Shown here: positions 57,283-64,000 of the stretch, in pieces
How the letters are laid out: every line of letters begins with the position of its first letter
How positions within the stretch are numbered: the stretch's first letter is position 1
From: Acidobacteriaceae bacterium
GTDB lineage: Bacteria; Acidobacteriota; Terriglobia; Terriglobales; Acidobacteriaceae
Assembly: GCA_030041435.1 (NCBI GenBank)
Contig: JASHNW010000066.1
Coordinates: forward strand, 1 to 64,000
Direction of reading: 5' to 3'
DNA: 64,000 bases
Notes under the pieces: generated by a model
Database searches by the model: none
What the model was told of the DNA's origin: nothing
What the model saw: the letters and a program-made list of their open reading frames with translations, nothing else
Made by a program: the position numbers and the translations under genes

Positions 57283-57324
57283 AGGAGGCCTCGGGTGCTC
57301 TGGAGAGAGCACCCGAGGCCGGTC
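57283..57324. terminator. Perfect 15-bp hairpin downstream of the small exported gene
   Basis: GGCCTCGGGTGCTCT at 57287-57301 pairs perfectly with 57306-57320 around a GGAG loop, 33 bases after the stop of the leftward gene at 57354. Neither side has a T-run, so it may protect the 3' end or pause transcription. Confidence 0.5.
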
Positions 57325-57353
57325 AAAGACACCGGCGGGAAGGCAGTGCGATG

Positions 57354-57692
57354 TTACAGCAGCTTCACGGAAGAAACTTTCAGCGTGTTCCCCTGAACCT
57401 CCCCTGTCACGTCGACGCGAAGGTGATCCGTCTCGTTGGACGCCTTCAGGGCAGCCAGGATTTGCTTGTTTCCTGCCGCGTCGAACTTAAGGTACCGATG
57501 GTCGCTGGTGATAATTCCGAAGCCGCCTTTGGCGCAGCGCAGCGCACACGCCCGCGTGTGGCTGTCCGGAGCGTTGGCGACTCTTGCGGAACATTGAGTA
57601 TCCACAACGGGTACATTCGTGAACGTCTGGGCGCCGGCAATTCCTGGAATTATCAGCATCCCTGCAAGCAAGAACCAGAATCCTCTTCGCAA
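57354..57692 (-). CDS. Small exported protein, hypothetical
   Basis: The 112-residue protein starts at a TTG with a strong GGAGG site five bases away. A signal peptide (FWFLLAGMLIIPGIAGAQ) is followed by a short mature domain with three cysteines (VVDTQCSARV, RACALRCAKGG) and a small beta-rich end (HLRVDVTGEVQGNTLKVSSV). The end resembles the OB-like tail of small periplasmic proteins that are common in Acidobacteria. Function unknown. Confidence 0.65.
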   Translation of the reverse strand: MRRGFWFLLAGMLIIPGIAGAQTFTNVPVVDTQCSARVANAPDSHTRACALRCAKGGFGIITSDHRYLKFDAAGNKQILAALKASNETDHLRVDVTGEVQGNTLKVSSVKLL

Positions 57693-57754
57693 AGTCTCCT
57701 CCTTATTTGTGGTTCCTCGTTAGAGTTTGTCCTGAGTTAGTCTTATCCGGACGA

Positions 57755-58192
57755 TTATAATGTGGCCATGCTCGACGTGGCCGCCTCCTTTCCCCCCTTC
57801 CCAGGCAGGGCGCTTTCACGAACTACCGTCAGGCGGTTCAGGGCGAATGCGCCAATGGCAATTTCGACGTCGCGAACCGCCAGATCGTAAAACATCCCCG
57901 TGGTCACAAGGTTCACGGCGATTGCCAGAAGCCACAGCCCTACAATGATGCTTCCGATCTTCGTCCACCGCGTCAGAACGATGATTCCTGCGACGATCTC
58001 GATCGCTCCAACCGCACGCATGAATACTGGCACACTCACGGGAATAACCTTGACGGCGATCGGGCTCAGATACATGCCCCAGTCCGCGAGCTTGTTGAAA
58101 TACTTGTCGATTCCCGCAATAATCGGCCCCAGCGCCAGACCGAGGCGCAGGGCCCACCAGGCTCTCCCTAACCGGCTGTCGAATTCACTCAT
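57755..58192 (-). CDS. DoxX-like small membrane protein
   Basis: From the ATG at 58192, which has AGGAGG six bases upstream, the protein has 145 residues. Four membrane helices can be seen (WWALRLGLALGPIIAGIDKY, VFMRAVGAIEIVAGIIVL, IGSIIVGLWLLAIAVNLV, VEIAIGAFALNRL). The layout resembles DoxX/DUF417-type membrane proteins. Its role is not known; members are often tied to redox stress. It is divergent from the ECF sigma factor and may be controlled by it. Confidence 0.7.
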   Translation of the reverse strand: MSEFDSRLGRAWWALRLGLALGPIIAGIDKYFNKLADWGMYLSPIAVKVIPVSVPVFMRAVGAIEIVAGIIVLTRWTKIGSIIVGLWLLAIAVNLVTTGMFYDLAVRDVEIAIGAFALNRLTVVRESALPGKGGKEAATSSMATL

Positions 58193-58360
58193 CCCGCACC
58201 TCCTGAACAAATGGAGCGCCGAGGCTGCGGAAGGTTACAGAGTTCCTTTTACCTCTGTCCCCGGGTCTGGCTCGACCGGCTTCTCGCCCCGATCGGCAGA
58301 AGTTACCGCATCCGGCGTAACCTTTTGGCATCTCGCCGCTCCATAGAACAGGCGAACCCT

Positions 58361-59047
58361 ATGGGACTTCTGGAAATTGCGCGTTGCGATAGCCTGACCG
58401 ATGAGCAGGTGGTCGAGCGGGTCCTGGCCGGTGATACCGCCCTGTACGAGATCATTATGCGTCGTCATAATCAGCGCCTGTATCGTGTCGTTCGGTCCAT
58501 CCTTCGTGATGACGGCGAGTCGGAAGACGTCATGCAGACGGCTTACGTTCGCGCCTATGAGCATCTCCGGCAGTTTGAAAATCGTGCGGCGTTTTCCACC
58601 TGGCTCATCCGCATTGCGGTTCATGAGTCTCTGGCGCGGCTTCGCATGCGCAGCCGCTTTCATTCTCTGGATGGAGACGATACCGATCGGGAGTCTGCGT
58701 TCAACCCCGTTGCCATTGCACCCGATCCGGAACAGAGCACCTCCTGCTCTGAGCTGAGCCGGATTCTGGAAGAAGCCGTCCTGGGCCTGCCCGAGCGCTA
58801 CCGAGTCGTCGTCATGCTGCGCGACATCGAGGAGTTAAGTACAGCGGAAACCGCCGCCTGCCTGGGTATCACGGAGCAGAATGTGAAAGTCCGGCTGCAT
58901 CGCGGCCATGCGCTGGCGCGCCACGCGCTGTTTGCGCGCGTGGGACTGTCTGCCAAAACGGCCTTCCCGTTTATGGGCGAGCGCTGCGATCGCGTGGTTG
59001 CCGGCGTCTTCGCTCGCCTGGCGAATTCCGATCTCCGCGATCTTTGA
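58361..59047 (+). CDS. ECF-type RNA polymerase sigma factor
   Basis: From the ATG at 58361 the protein has 228 residues. Region 2 is clear (LYEIIMRRHNQRLYRVVRSI, DDGESEDVMQTAYVRAYEHL, FSTWLIRIAVHESLARLRMR), as is region 4 (LPERYRVVVMLRDIEELSTA, ETAACLGITEQNVKVRLHRG). The tail after region 4 (about 35 residues) is longer than in the shortest ECF factors but no zinc-finger is present. No anti-sigma gene follows, so regulation is unclear. It directs transcription of a stress or envelope set; the divergent DoxX-like gene is a candidate target. Confidence 0.9.
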   Translation: MGLLEIARCDSLTDEQVVERVLAGDTALYEIIMRRHNQRLYRVVRSILRDDGESEDVMQTAYVRAYEHLRQFENRAAFSTWLIRIAVHESLARLRMRSRFHSLDGDDTDRESAFNPVAIAPDPEQSTSCSELSRILEEAVLGLPERYRVVVMLRDIEELSTAETAACLGITEQNVKVRLHRGHALARHALFARVGLSAKTAFPFMGERCDRVVAGVFARLANSDLRDL

Positions 59048-59319
59048 CGTGAAACCAGCCGGTCGCAGACTCAACAGGAGCCATCGATCGGAATCGGAGA
59101 TCGGCTCGCTCTTCATCGAATTCACCCATCCACTTCCTGGAGGCGGGTTCGCCGAAAACCTATTTCAGTTCCGCTCAGCTCGCTTCGCGATGGCCGGCAA
59201 ATCTGCGATGAACTGGCCGACGATTCCCGCACACGCATTGTGCAATTCCTTCGCTTCACCCTTCCCATAGAACGTCTTCTGGTGTACGCTTCTTTCCATA
59301 GACCTTCTAGGGAGGCCTC

Positions 59320-59673
59320 GTGGTTCGATCCAATAAAGAGCAGGAGCTGCTCCTCGGCACCCTCGACATGCTCATCCTGCAAACCCTGGTTATGGGCCCT
59401 GCCCACGGCCACACCATCGCCCACATCATCGAACACACCTCCGACCAGGTCCTCCAGATCGAGCAAGGCTCGCTTTACCCCGCCCTCCATCGCCTCGAAG
59501 ACCGCGGCTGGGTCTCGTCCTGCTGGGGCGCCAGCGAGAACAACCGCAGGGCGCGCTTCTACCGGCTCACCGCCGCCGGCCGCAAACACCTCCACCAGCA
59601 AACCCACCGTTGGCGCACCATGGTTCACGCCATCGGAAGCGTCCTGAGCAAAGCCGGCGAAGTTTCCCGGTAA
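59320..59673 (+). CDS. PadR-family transcription regulator
   Basis: The 117-residue protein starts at a GTG and has the PadR pattern: ELLLGTLDMLILQTLVMGPA, HGHTIAHIIEHTSDQVLQIE, QGSLYPALHRLEDRGWVSS, then NRRARFYRLTAAGRKHL. The winged helix binds DNA as a dimer. In Acidobacteria it is regularly placed right before an ADOP permease gene, as here (18 bases), and probably represses that unit. Confidence 0.93.
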   Translation: MVRSNKEQELLLGTLDMLILQTLVMGPAHGHTIAHIIEHTSDQVLQIEQGSLYPALHRLEDRGWVSSCWGASENNRRARFYRLTAAGRKHLHQQTHRWRTMVHAIGSVLSKAGEVSR

Positions 59674-59691
59674 CCCTGAAAGAGCGCCACG

Positions 59692-62367
59692 ATGAGCCTC
59701 CGCCGCTTCTTCCGCCGCCGCCAGTGGGATGAAGAGCGGGCCCGCGAGCTCGAGGCGCATCTGGCCCACGAAATCGACGACAACCTGGCCCGCGGCCTCT
59801 CGCCGCAGGAAGCCCGCCGCCAGGCATATCTCAAGCTCGGCAATCCCACCGCCATTCGCGAGGAGATCTGGAAGATGAACAGCCTGGTGTCAATCGAAGA
59901 CCTCGGCCGCGATATCCGCTACGCCTTTCGCCAGCTGCTGCACAGCCCCGGCTTCGCCGCCATCGCCATCGTCACTCTGGCTCTCGGCATCGGCATCAAC
60001 ACCGCCATCTTCAGCATGGTCAACGGCCTCGTCCTCAGCTCCCTCCATATTCAGGATGAAAGCCGTGTGCTCGAAATTGGATTCCGCCAGCAGGGTGCGC
60101 CCTGGCAGCCCACGCTCTCCGTACCGGAGTACCAGCAGCTCTCTGCGCAAACCACGAATGTCTTCTCCAGTGTCTTCGGCGATCAGTACGGCCTCGACGG
60201 CCTCAGCATGGAAGGCAGCAGGCCCGACCGCGTCTTCACCGATTACGTCACCGGCAATTTCTTTCAGTCGCTCGGCGTGCATCCCATGCTGGGCCGCTTC
60301 TTCCATCCCTCCGAGGGCGTCACCCCCGGCGCCGACCCCTACATGGTCCTTAGCTACGCCTACTGGAAGCAGCACTTCGCGGCGGACCCCAGCATCGTCG
60401 GCCGGCACATCGATCTCGATGGCCAGCCCATCACCGTCATCGGCGTCGCACCGCCCAGCTATCGCGGGCTCAGCAGCATACTCGAAGTTCAGGCATACCT
60501 CCCCATGGCGATGAACGTCACCGTCGAGAACACGCCCGTCGCCGACTACAACAAGCAGGCCAACCGAGGTCTCAGGCTCTACGGACGCCTGCTGCCGGGG
60601 GTCACAGCACGCCAGGCCGACGCGGCCCTCGCCCTCGCCGCCCGTTCGCTTGCCGCCGCCCATCCCAGCGAGGAACGCGGCGCCGATCTGCGTGTCTTTT
60701 CCCTCGCCGCCGGCCGGCTCACCGGCGGCCTCGACCAGAACAATTCGTTCGAAACCGTCTCCGCCATCTTCCTCTCCCTCGCCGCTCTCGTTCTGCTCCT
60801 CGCCTGCGTCAACGTCGCCAATCTCCTCCTCGTCCGCGCTACCGTGCGCGAGCGCGAAATGGTCATCCGCTCCGCTCTCGGCGCGCAGCGCTTTCGCCTC
60901 ATCCGCCAGATGCTGACCGAAAGCCTGCTCCTGGCCCTCTTCGGCGGCATCGGCGGCGTCAGCCTGGGACTCGCCGGCAGCTACCTGCTCAGCAACATCA
61001 ACCTCCAGTCCGACCTTCCTCTTAACTTCGACTTCGGATTCGACTGGCACGTCTTCGTCTTCTCCGCCCTCGTCGCCGTCGTCGCCGGGCTCTTCGTCGG
61101 CGTCGTGCCCGCCGTTCGTCTCGCCCGCGCCAATCTCAACCTCATCCTGCGCGAAGGCGGCCGCGGCATTGCCGGACGCGGGCATAAGTTCCGCGACGCC
61201 CTTGTCACCATCCAGATCGGCGCAGCGCTCCTGCTGCTCATCATCGCCGGCCTCTTCACCCGTACCCTCTCGCAGAGCGAGCACGCCGACCTCGGCTACG
61301 ACCCCAGCCACGTCCTCACGCTGATGATCGATCCCAGCGAAATCGGCTACAACGAGGCCCGCTCCCTGGAGTTTTACAAGGATCTTCTCCCGCGCATGCG
61401 CACCGTGCCCGGCGTCGTCTCTGCTACTGCGGCGGAGTCCATCCCCATGGGCATGATCGACAACGCCTCCGACACCGTCACCATCGACGGCTATGCGCCG
61501 CCTCCCGGCCAGGCGCCTCCCAGCATCGGCTACAACCTCATCACCACGGAATACTTTCAGACCCTCCGCATCCCCATCGTCGAAGGCCGCGATTTCACCA
61601 ATGCCGACAACGGCAACAGCCTCTCCGTCGCCATCGTCAGCGAGGCCATGGCGCAGAAATACTGGCCGCACCAGGACCCCATCGGCCGCCACTTCACCAT
61701 GTCCCAGGACCCGTCCCACTCCCTGCAGATTGTCGGTGTCGCCGCCAATGCCCGGTACGGCACCATCGCCGGCGCCATCCCGGATTATTTCTACGTGCCC
61801 TTCCTGCAGCACTCGCAGCTCAATACGTTGCTCGCCCTCGAGTTCCGCACCCTCGGCGATCCCGCATCCATGGCGCCCGAGATCGAGCGTGCCATTCACT
61901 CCATAACGCCCGGCCTTCCCGTCTTCGAGATCAAGACCCTCCACCAGGCGCTTTACTCGCCCAACGGTCTGCTTCTCTTTCAGGTGGTCGCTTCGCTCGC
62001 TGGCGTCATGGGCATGCTCGGCCTCGTCCTCGCCATCGTCGGCGTCTACGGTGTGCTGTCGTATGTGGTCAGCCAGAAGACCAGCGAAATAGGTGTCCGC
62101 ATGGCCCTCGGCGCGCAGCGCTCCGACATTCTCGCCATGGTCTACCGCCAGGGCCTCTGGATCGTAGGCATCGGTCTCGTGATTGGCCTCGCCGCCAGTT
62201 ATGGAGCCGCGCATCTTCTGCGCAGCATGATCACGGTCAGCGCTGCCGACCCGGCGACCTTCATCTCCGTCCCCGCGCTGCTCGCCGTCATCGCCCTGCT
62301 CGCCTGCTATGTTCCCGCGCGCCGCGCCACCCGCACCGAGCCCATGGAGGCCCTCCGCACGCAATAG
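59692..62367 (+). CDS. ADOP-family permease (MacB_PCD plus two FtsX domains)
   Basis: The 891-residue protein has a cytoplasmic N-terminal part typical of the acidobacterial duplicated orphan permeases (DEERARELEAHLAHEIDDNL, SPQEARRQAYLKLGNPTAIR). A first membrane helix (IAIVTLALGIGINTAIFSMV), a large periplasmic MacB-type core and an FtsX block (VLLLACVNVANLLLVRATVR) follow. Then come a second periplasmic core and a C-terminal FtsX block ending YVPARRATRTEPMEALRTQ. No ATPase is encoded with it. Transported substrate unknown. It forms a unit with PadR. Confidence 0.93.
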   Translation: MSLRRFFRRRQWDEERARELEAHLAHEIDDNLARGLSPQEARRQAYLKLGNPTAIREEIWKMNSLVSIEDLGRDIRYAFRQLLHSPGFAAIAIVTLALGIGINTAIFSMVNGLVLSSLHIQDESRVLEIGFRQQGAPWQPTLSVPEYQQLSAQTTNVFSSVFGDQYGLDGLSMEGSRPDRVFTDYVTGNFFQSLGVHPMLGRFFHPSEGVTPGADPYMVLSYAYWKQHFAADPSIVGRHIDLDGQPITVIGVAPPSYRGLSSILEVQAYLPMAMNVTVENTPVADYNKQANRGLRLYGRLLPGVTARQADAALALAARSLAAAHPSEERGADLRVFSLAAGRLTGGLDQNNSFETVSAIFLSLAALVLLLACVNVANLLLVRATVREREMVIRSALGAQRFRLIRQMLTESLLLALFGGIGGVSLGLAGSYLLSNINLQSDLPLNFDFGFDWHVFVFSALVAVVAGLFVGVVPAVRLARANLNLILREGGRGIAGRGHKFRDALVTIQIGAALLLLIIAGLFTRTLSQSEHADLGYDPSHVLTLMIDPSEIGYNEARSLEFYKDLLPRMRTVPGVVSATAAESIPMGMIDNASDTVTIDGYAPPPGQAPPSIGYNLITTEYFQTLRIPIVEGRDFTNADNGNSLSVAIVSEAMAQKYWPHQDPIGRHFTMSQDPSHSLQIVGVAANARYGTIAGAIPDYFYVPFLQHSQLNTLLALEFRTLGDPASMAPEIERAIHSITPGLPVFEIKTLHQALYSPNGLLLFQVVASLAGVMGMLGLVLAIVGVYGVLSYVVSQKTSEIGVRMALGAQRSDILAMVYRQGLWIVGIGLVIGLAASYGAAHLLRSMITVSAADPATFISVPALLAVIALLACYVPARRATRTEPMEALRTQ

Positions 62368-62451
62368 TCGCTCGCCTCCACGCTGCTCATCGCAGGATTC
62401 CGATCCGGCAGACCCTGGGGAAGAACGCGTGCCCGGGATTCTGCCTGCGTC

Positions 62452-64000
62452 CTACGGACCAGCGGGACACCGGTCCGTGTGCAGGTACTGGCGGCACTCG
62501 TCGTTCGTCAATCCGCGTGTGACGTGAGCGCGCGCCACCGCCAGCAGCTCGTTGTCGTCCAGCGGAAAAGTGCGTACCACCCCGTCATCGCATCCGGTGG
62601 CCAGGTACTTGCCATCAGCGGTGAACGCCACCGCTTCGACTCCACGAGGATGCGTGAACACGAGGGTTGCCGTATGGGAGGCCACATCCCAGACGCGCGC
62701 TGTACGGTCCCAGCTCGAAGTCGCCAGACGCTTCCCGCTCGCATCGAAGACTACCGTGGTCACGGCCATGCGGTGTCCGATCAACAGGAAGTCCCGTCCG
62801 CCCACGAGGTCGAAGACTTCAACTGTGCCGTCCAGGGTCGAAGCGGCAAGCAGCTTTCCGTCGGGGCTGAAGGCCAGGCTCATGACCACATCCTGTAACC
62901 GCCTGACAAACTGCTTCGCTCCGGAGCCCGGCCAGGGGTTGCCGGATGCGTCCCACAATCGCACCATCTGGTCGGAGCCCGCCGTGGCAATCTGCTGTCC
63001 GTCGGGGCTGTAGATGGCGGCGTTCACCGCCCCCTGGTAGTGGGTGATATTGAAAACCTCGGAGCCGGAGGATGCATCCCAAACCCTCACCGATCCGCCC
63101 TCGGGCCCAACATCGTGCGCCGTTACGATGCGGTCTCCTGTGGGGTTGAAGGCAATGCTGTTCACGTCGCGGTTCGACGCCGGCAGAGAGAAGAGCAGGT
63201 TACCCGAAGAATCGAACACCTTCGCCCACCCGTTGGCGCCCGAGGCCGCCAGTCGATCGCCTTTAGGACTGAAGGCAACGCTGGACATGTTGTCGGACTT
63301 TTCCGGCAGCACCAGCAGGCTGCGCGGCGGGTAGCTGGAAAGGTCCCAGATGCGGGCGGTGCCGTCCTGGCCACTGCTGGCAAGCCGTGTGCCGCTGATC
63401 GCGAGACTGGTGACGGGACCGCTGTGAAACGAGGAGGCGTCCCACAAGGCGGCAGTTCCATCCCAGCTGGCGGTTACAATCGTCCGGCCATCCGGACTGA
63501 AATTGACGCTGTTCACGACGCTCCGGTGACCGGTCAGGATCGCCAGCGGGTGTCCGGTGGTGATGTTCCAGATCCTCTCGGTCCCATCGGCGCTCGCGGT
63601 GGCGACGCGCAGGGGATTCGCAGGATCGAAGGCCACGCGAAACACTGTATTCGTGTGGCCTCTGAGATTCATGACCAGTTCCCCGGTTTTCGCATCCCAA
63701 ATCTTCGCCGTTCCATCCGTGCTGCCGGTAGCCAGCTGCTTCCCATCCGGGCTGAAGGCTACGGAGTAGATGGTGCCGGTGTGGCCGGAAAGCATGAAGA
63801 CCTGCTGCGGATGAAACTGCAGGATCATTGCCACGTGGCTCGATCCGGCAAACGCCATGCGCGAACTGTCGGGACTGATCGCGATCGCGTCGCCGTAGTC
63901 CCTGATGAATTCAGCCGGGACTGGGACAGAGGTTTTGTTCCCCAAAGTGCTCTGGGATATCTCCCAAAAATCGATCGCCGCAGGCGCGTCGGAGCCGCGG
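62452..64000 (-). CDS. WD40-repeat protein, C-terminal part (cut by window end)
   Basis: The frame is open from the right edge of the window to the stop at 62452 and has no ATG start here (an internal TTG at 63945 is not preceded by a stop), so the N-terminus lies beyond base 64000. At least ten WD40 repeats are seen, with typical G-H ... W-D ends (LSGHTGTIYSVAFSPDGKQL, LTGHRSVVNSVNFSPDGRTI, IGHRMAVTTVVFDASGKRLA). It ends LTNDECRQYLHTDRCPAGP, a tail common in multidomain WD40 proteins with kinase, caspase-like or STAND domains. Which of these is in front cannot be told. Confidence 0.88.
   Translation of the reverse strand, partial: RGSDAPAAIDFWEISQSTLGNKTSVPVPAEFIRDYGDAIAISPDSSRMAFAGSSHVAMILQFHPQQVFMLSGHTGTIYSVAFSPDGKQLATGSTDGTAKIWDAKTGELVMNLRGHTNTVFRVAFDPANPLRVATASADGTERIWNITTGHPLAILTGHRSVVNSVNFSPDGRTIVTASWDGTAALWDASSFHSGPVTSLAISGTRLASSGQDGTARIWDLSSYPPRSLLVLPEKSDNMSSVAFSPKGDRLAASGANGWAKVFDSSGNLLFSLPASNRDVNSIAFNPTGDRIVTAHDVGPEGGSVRVWDASSGSEVFNITHYQGAVNAAIYSPDGQQIATAGSDQMVRLWDASGNPWPGSGAKQFVRRLQDVVMSLAFSPDGKLLAASTLDGTVEVFDLVGGRDFLLIGHRMAVTTVVFDASGKRLATSSWDRTARVWDVASHTATLVFTHPRGVEAVAFTADGKYLATGCDDGVVRTFPLDDNELLAVARAHVTRGLTNDECRQYLHTDRCPAGP

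Noticed and set aside
59890-62364. Open frame of 824 codons on the minus strand
   Set aside because: It is the exact antisense of the ADOP permease, is extremely rich in Glu/Asp/Gly/His and has no recognisable domain; GC-rich coding DNA often leaves such frames open.

Overview
The window looks like a chromosomal segment of a GC-rich soil acidobacterium (Terriglobia/Acidobacteriaceae type). Reasons, all from the proteins: a PadR regulator paired with an ADOP-type FtsX/MacB permease, a VWFA-related secreted protein of the acidobacterial kind, a winged-helix/TM/TPR regulator, sedolisin (S53) protease with Ig-like tails, FG-GAP and Ig-like lipoproteins, and DUF4382/DUF5666-like lipoprotein. Genus cannot be fixed from sequence reading alone. 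Many starts are GTG or TTG with good Shine-Dalgarno sequences, and nearly every GC-rich gene has long meaningless antisense frames.

Layout. 1-7.6 kb: the cut-off end of an IS630-type transposase, a metallophosphoesterase, an orphan OppD-like ATPase, a cold-shock protein, an omega-like small protein, a B12-binding radical SAM protein, HU with a very clear terminator, DUF2461 protein and PgsA-like enzyme. 7.77 kb: tRNA-Val(GAC). 8-15.7 kb: a nitric-oxide/nitrogen-oxide island (below). 15.8-24.7 kb: a membrane winged-helix/TPR regulator, a giant FG-GAP lipoprotein, an Ig-like lipoprotein and a seven-haem cytochrome. 24.7-38.1 kb: mainly housekeeping genes (lepA, mltD-like, a sodium:solute symporter, cca, a membrane protein, tsaD, cysS, ppk1). 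38.3-47.4 kb: a sigma-like small protein, a TolC/EmrA-type efflux pair without its inner-membrane pump, a TPR protein, a Pro/Ala-rich exported protein next to lepB, and a secreted S53 protease. 47.6-56.1 kb: ThiS-like carrier, Tat-exported beta-helix protein, VWA protein, Gfo/Idh oxidoreductase, Tat-exported GH94-like protein and a lipoprotein. 56.4-64 kb: NAD(P)-binding protein, small exported protein, DoxX-like protein, ECF sigma factor, PadR-ADOP pair and a WD40 protein cut by the window end.

The most interesting part is 7976-15679. It contains a quinol nitric oxide reductase (norZ/norB type), an octahaem HAO-like cytochrome overlapping an eight-helix membrane protein, an NnrS-like membrane protein, a Crp/Fnr regulator and a Ric/YtfE/ScdA di-iron repair protein. 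Four near-perfect copies of one palindrome, GTGAC-N4-GTCAC, lie in the intergenic gaps of this island. The regulator carries the CRP-type R-E-x-x-x-R recognition helix that fits such a site. At norZ and at ric, a -10-like hexamer lies exactly 32 bp from the operator centre, as in class II activation. I read this as a self-contained NO-responsive regulon in which an octahaem cytochrome and its membrane partner are added to the usual NO-detoxification set.
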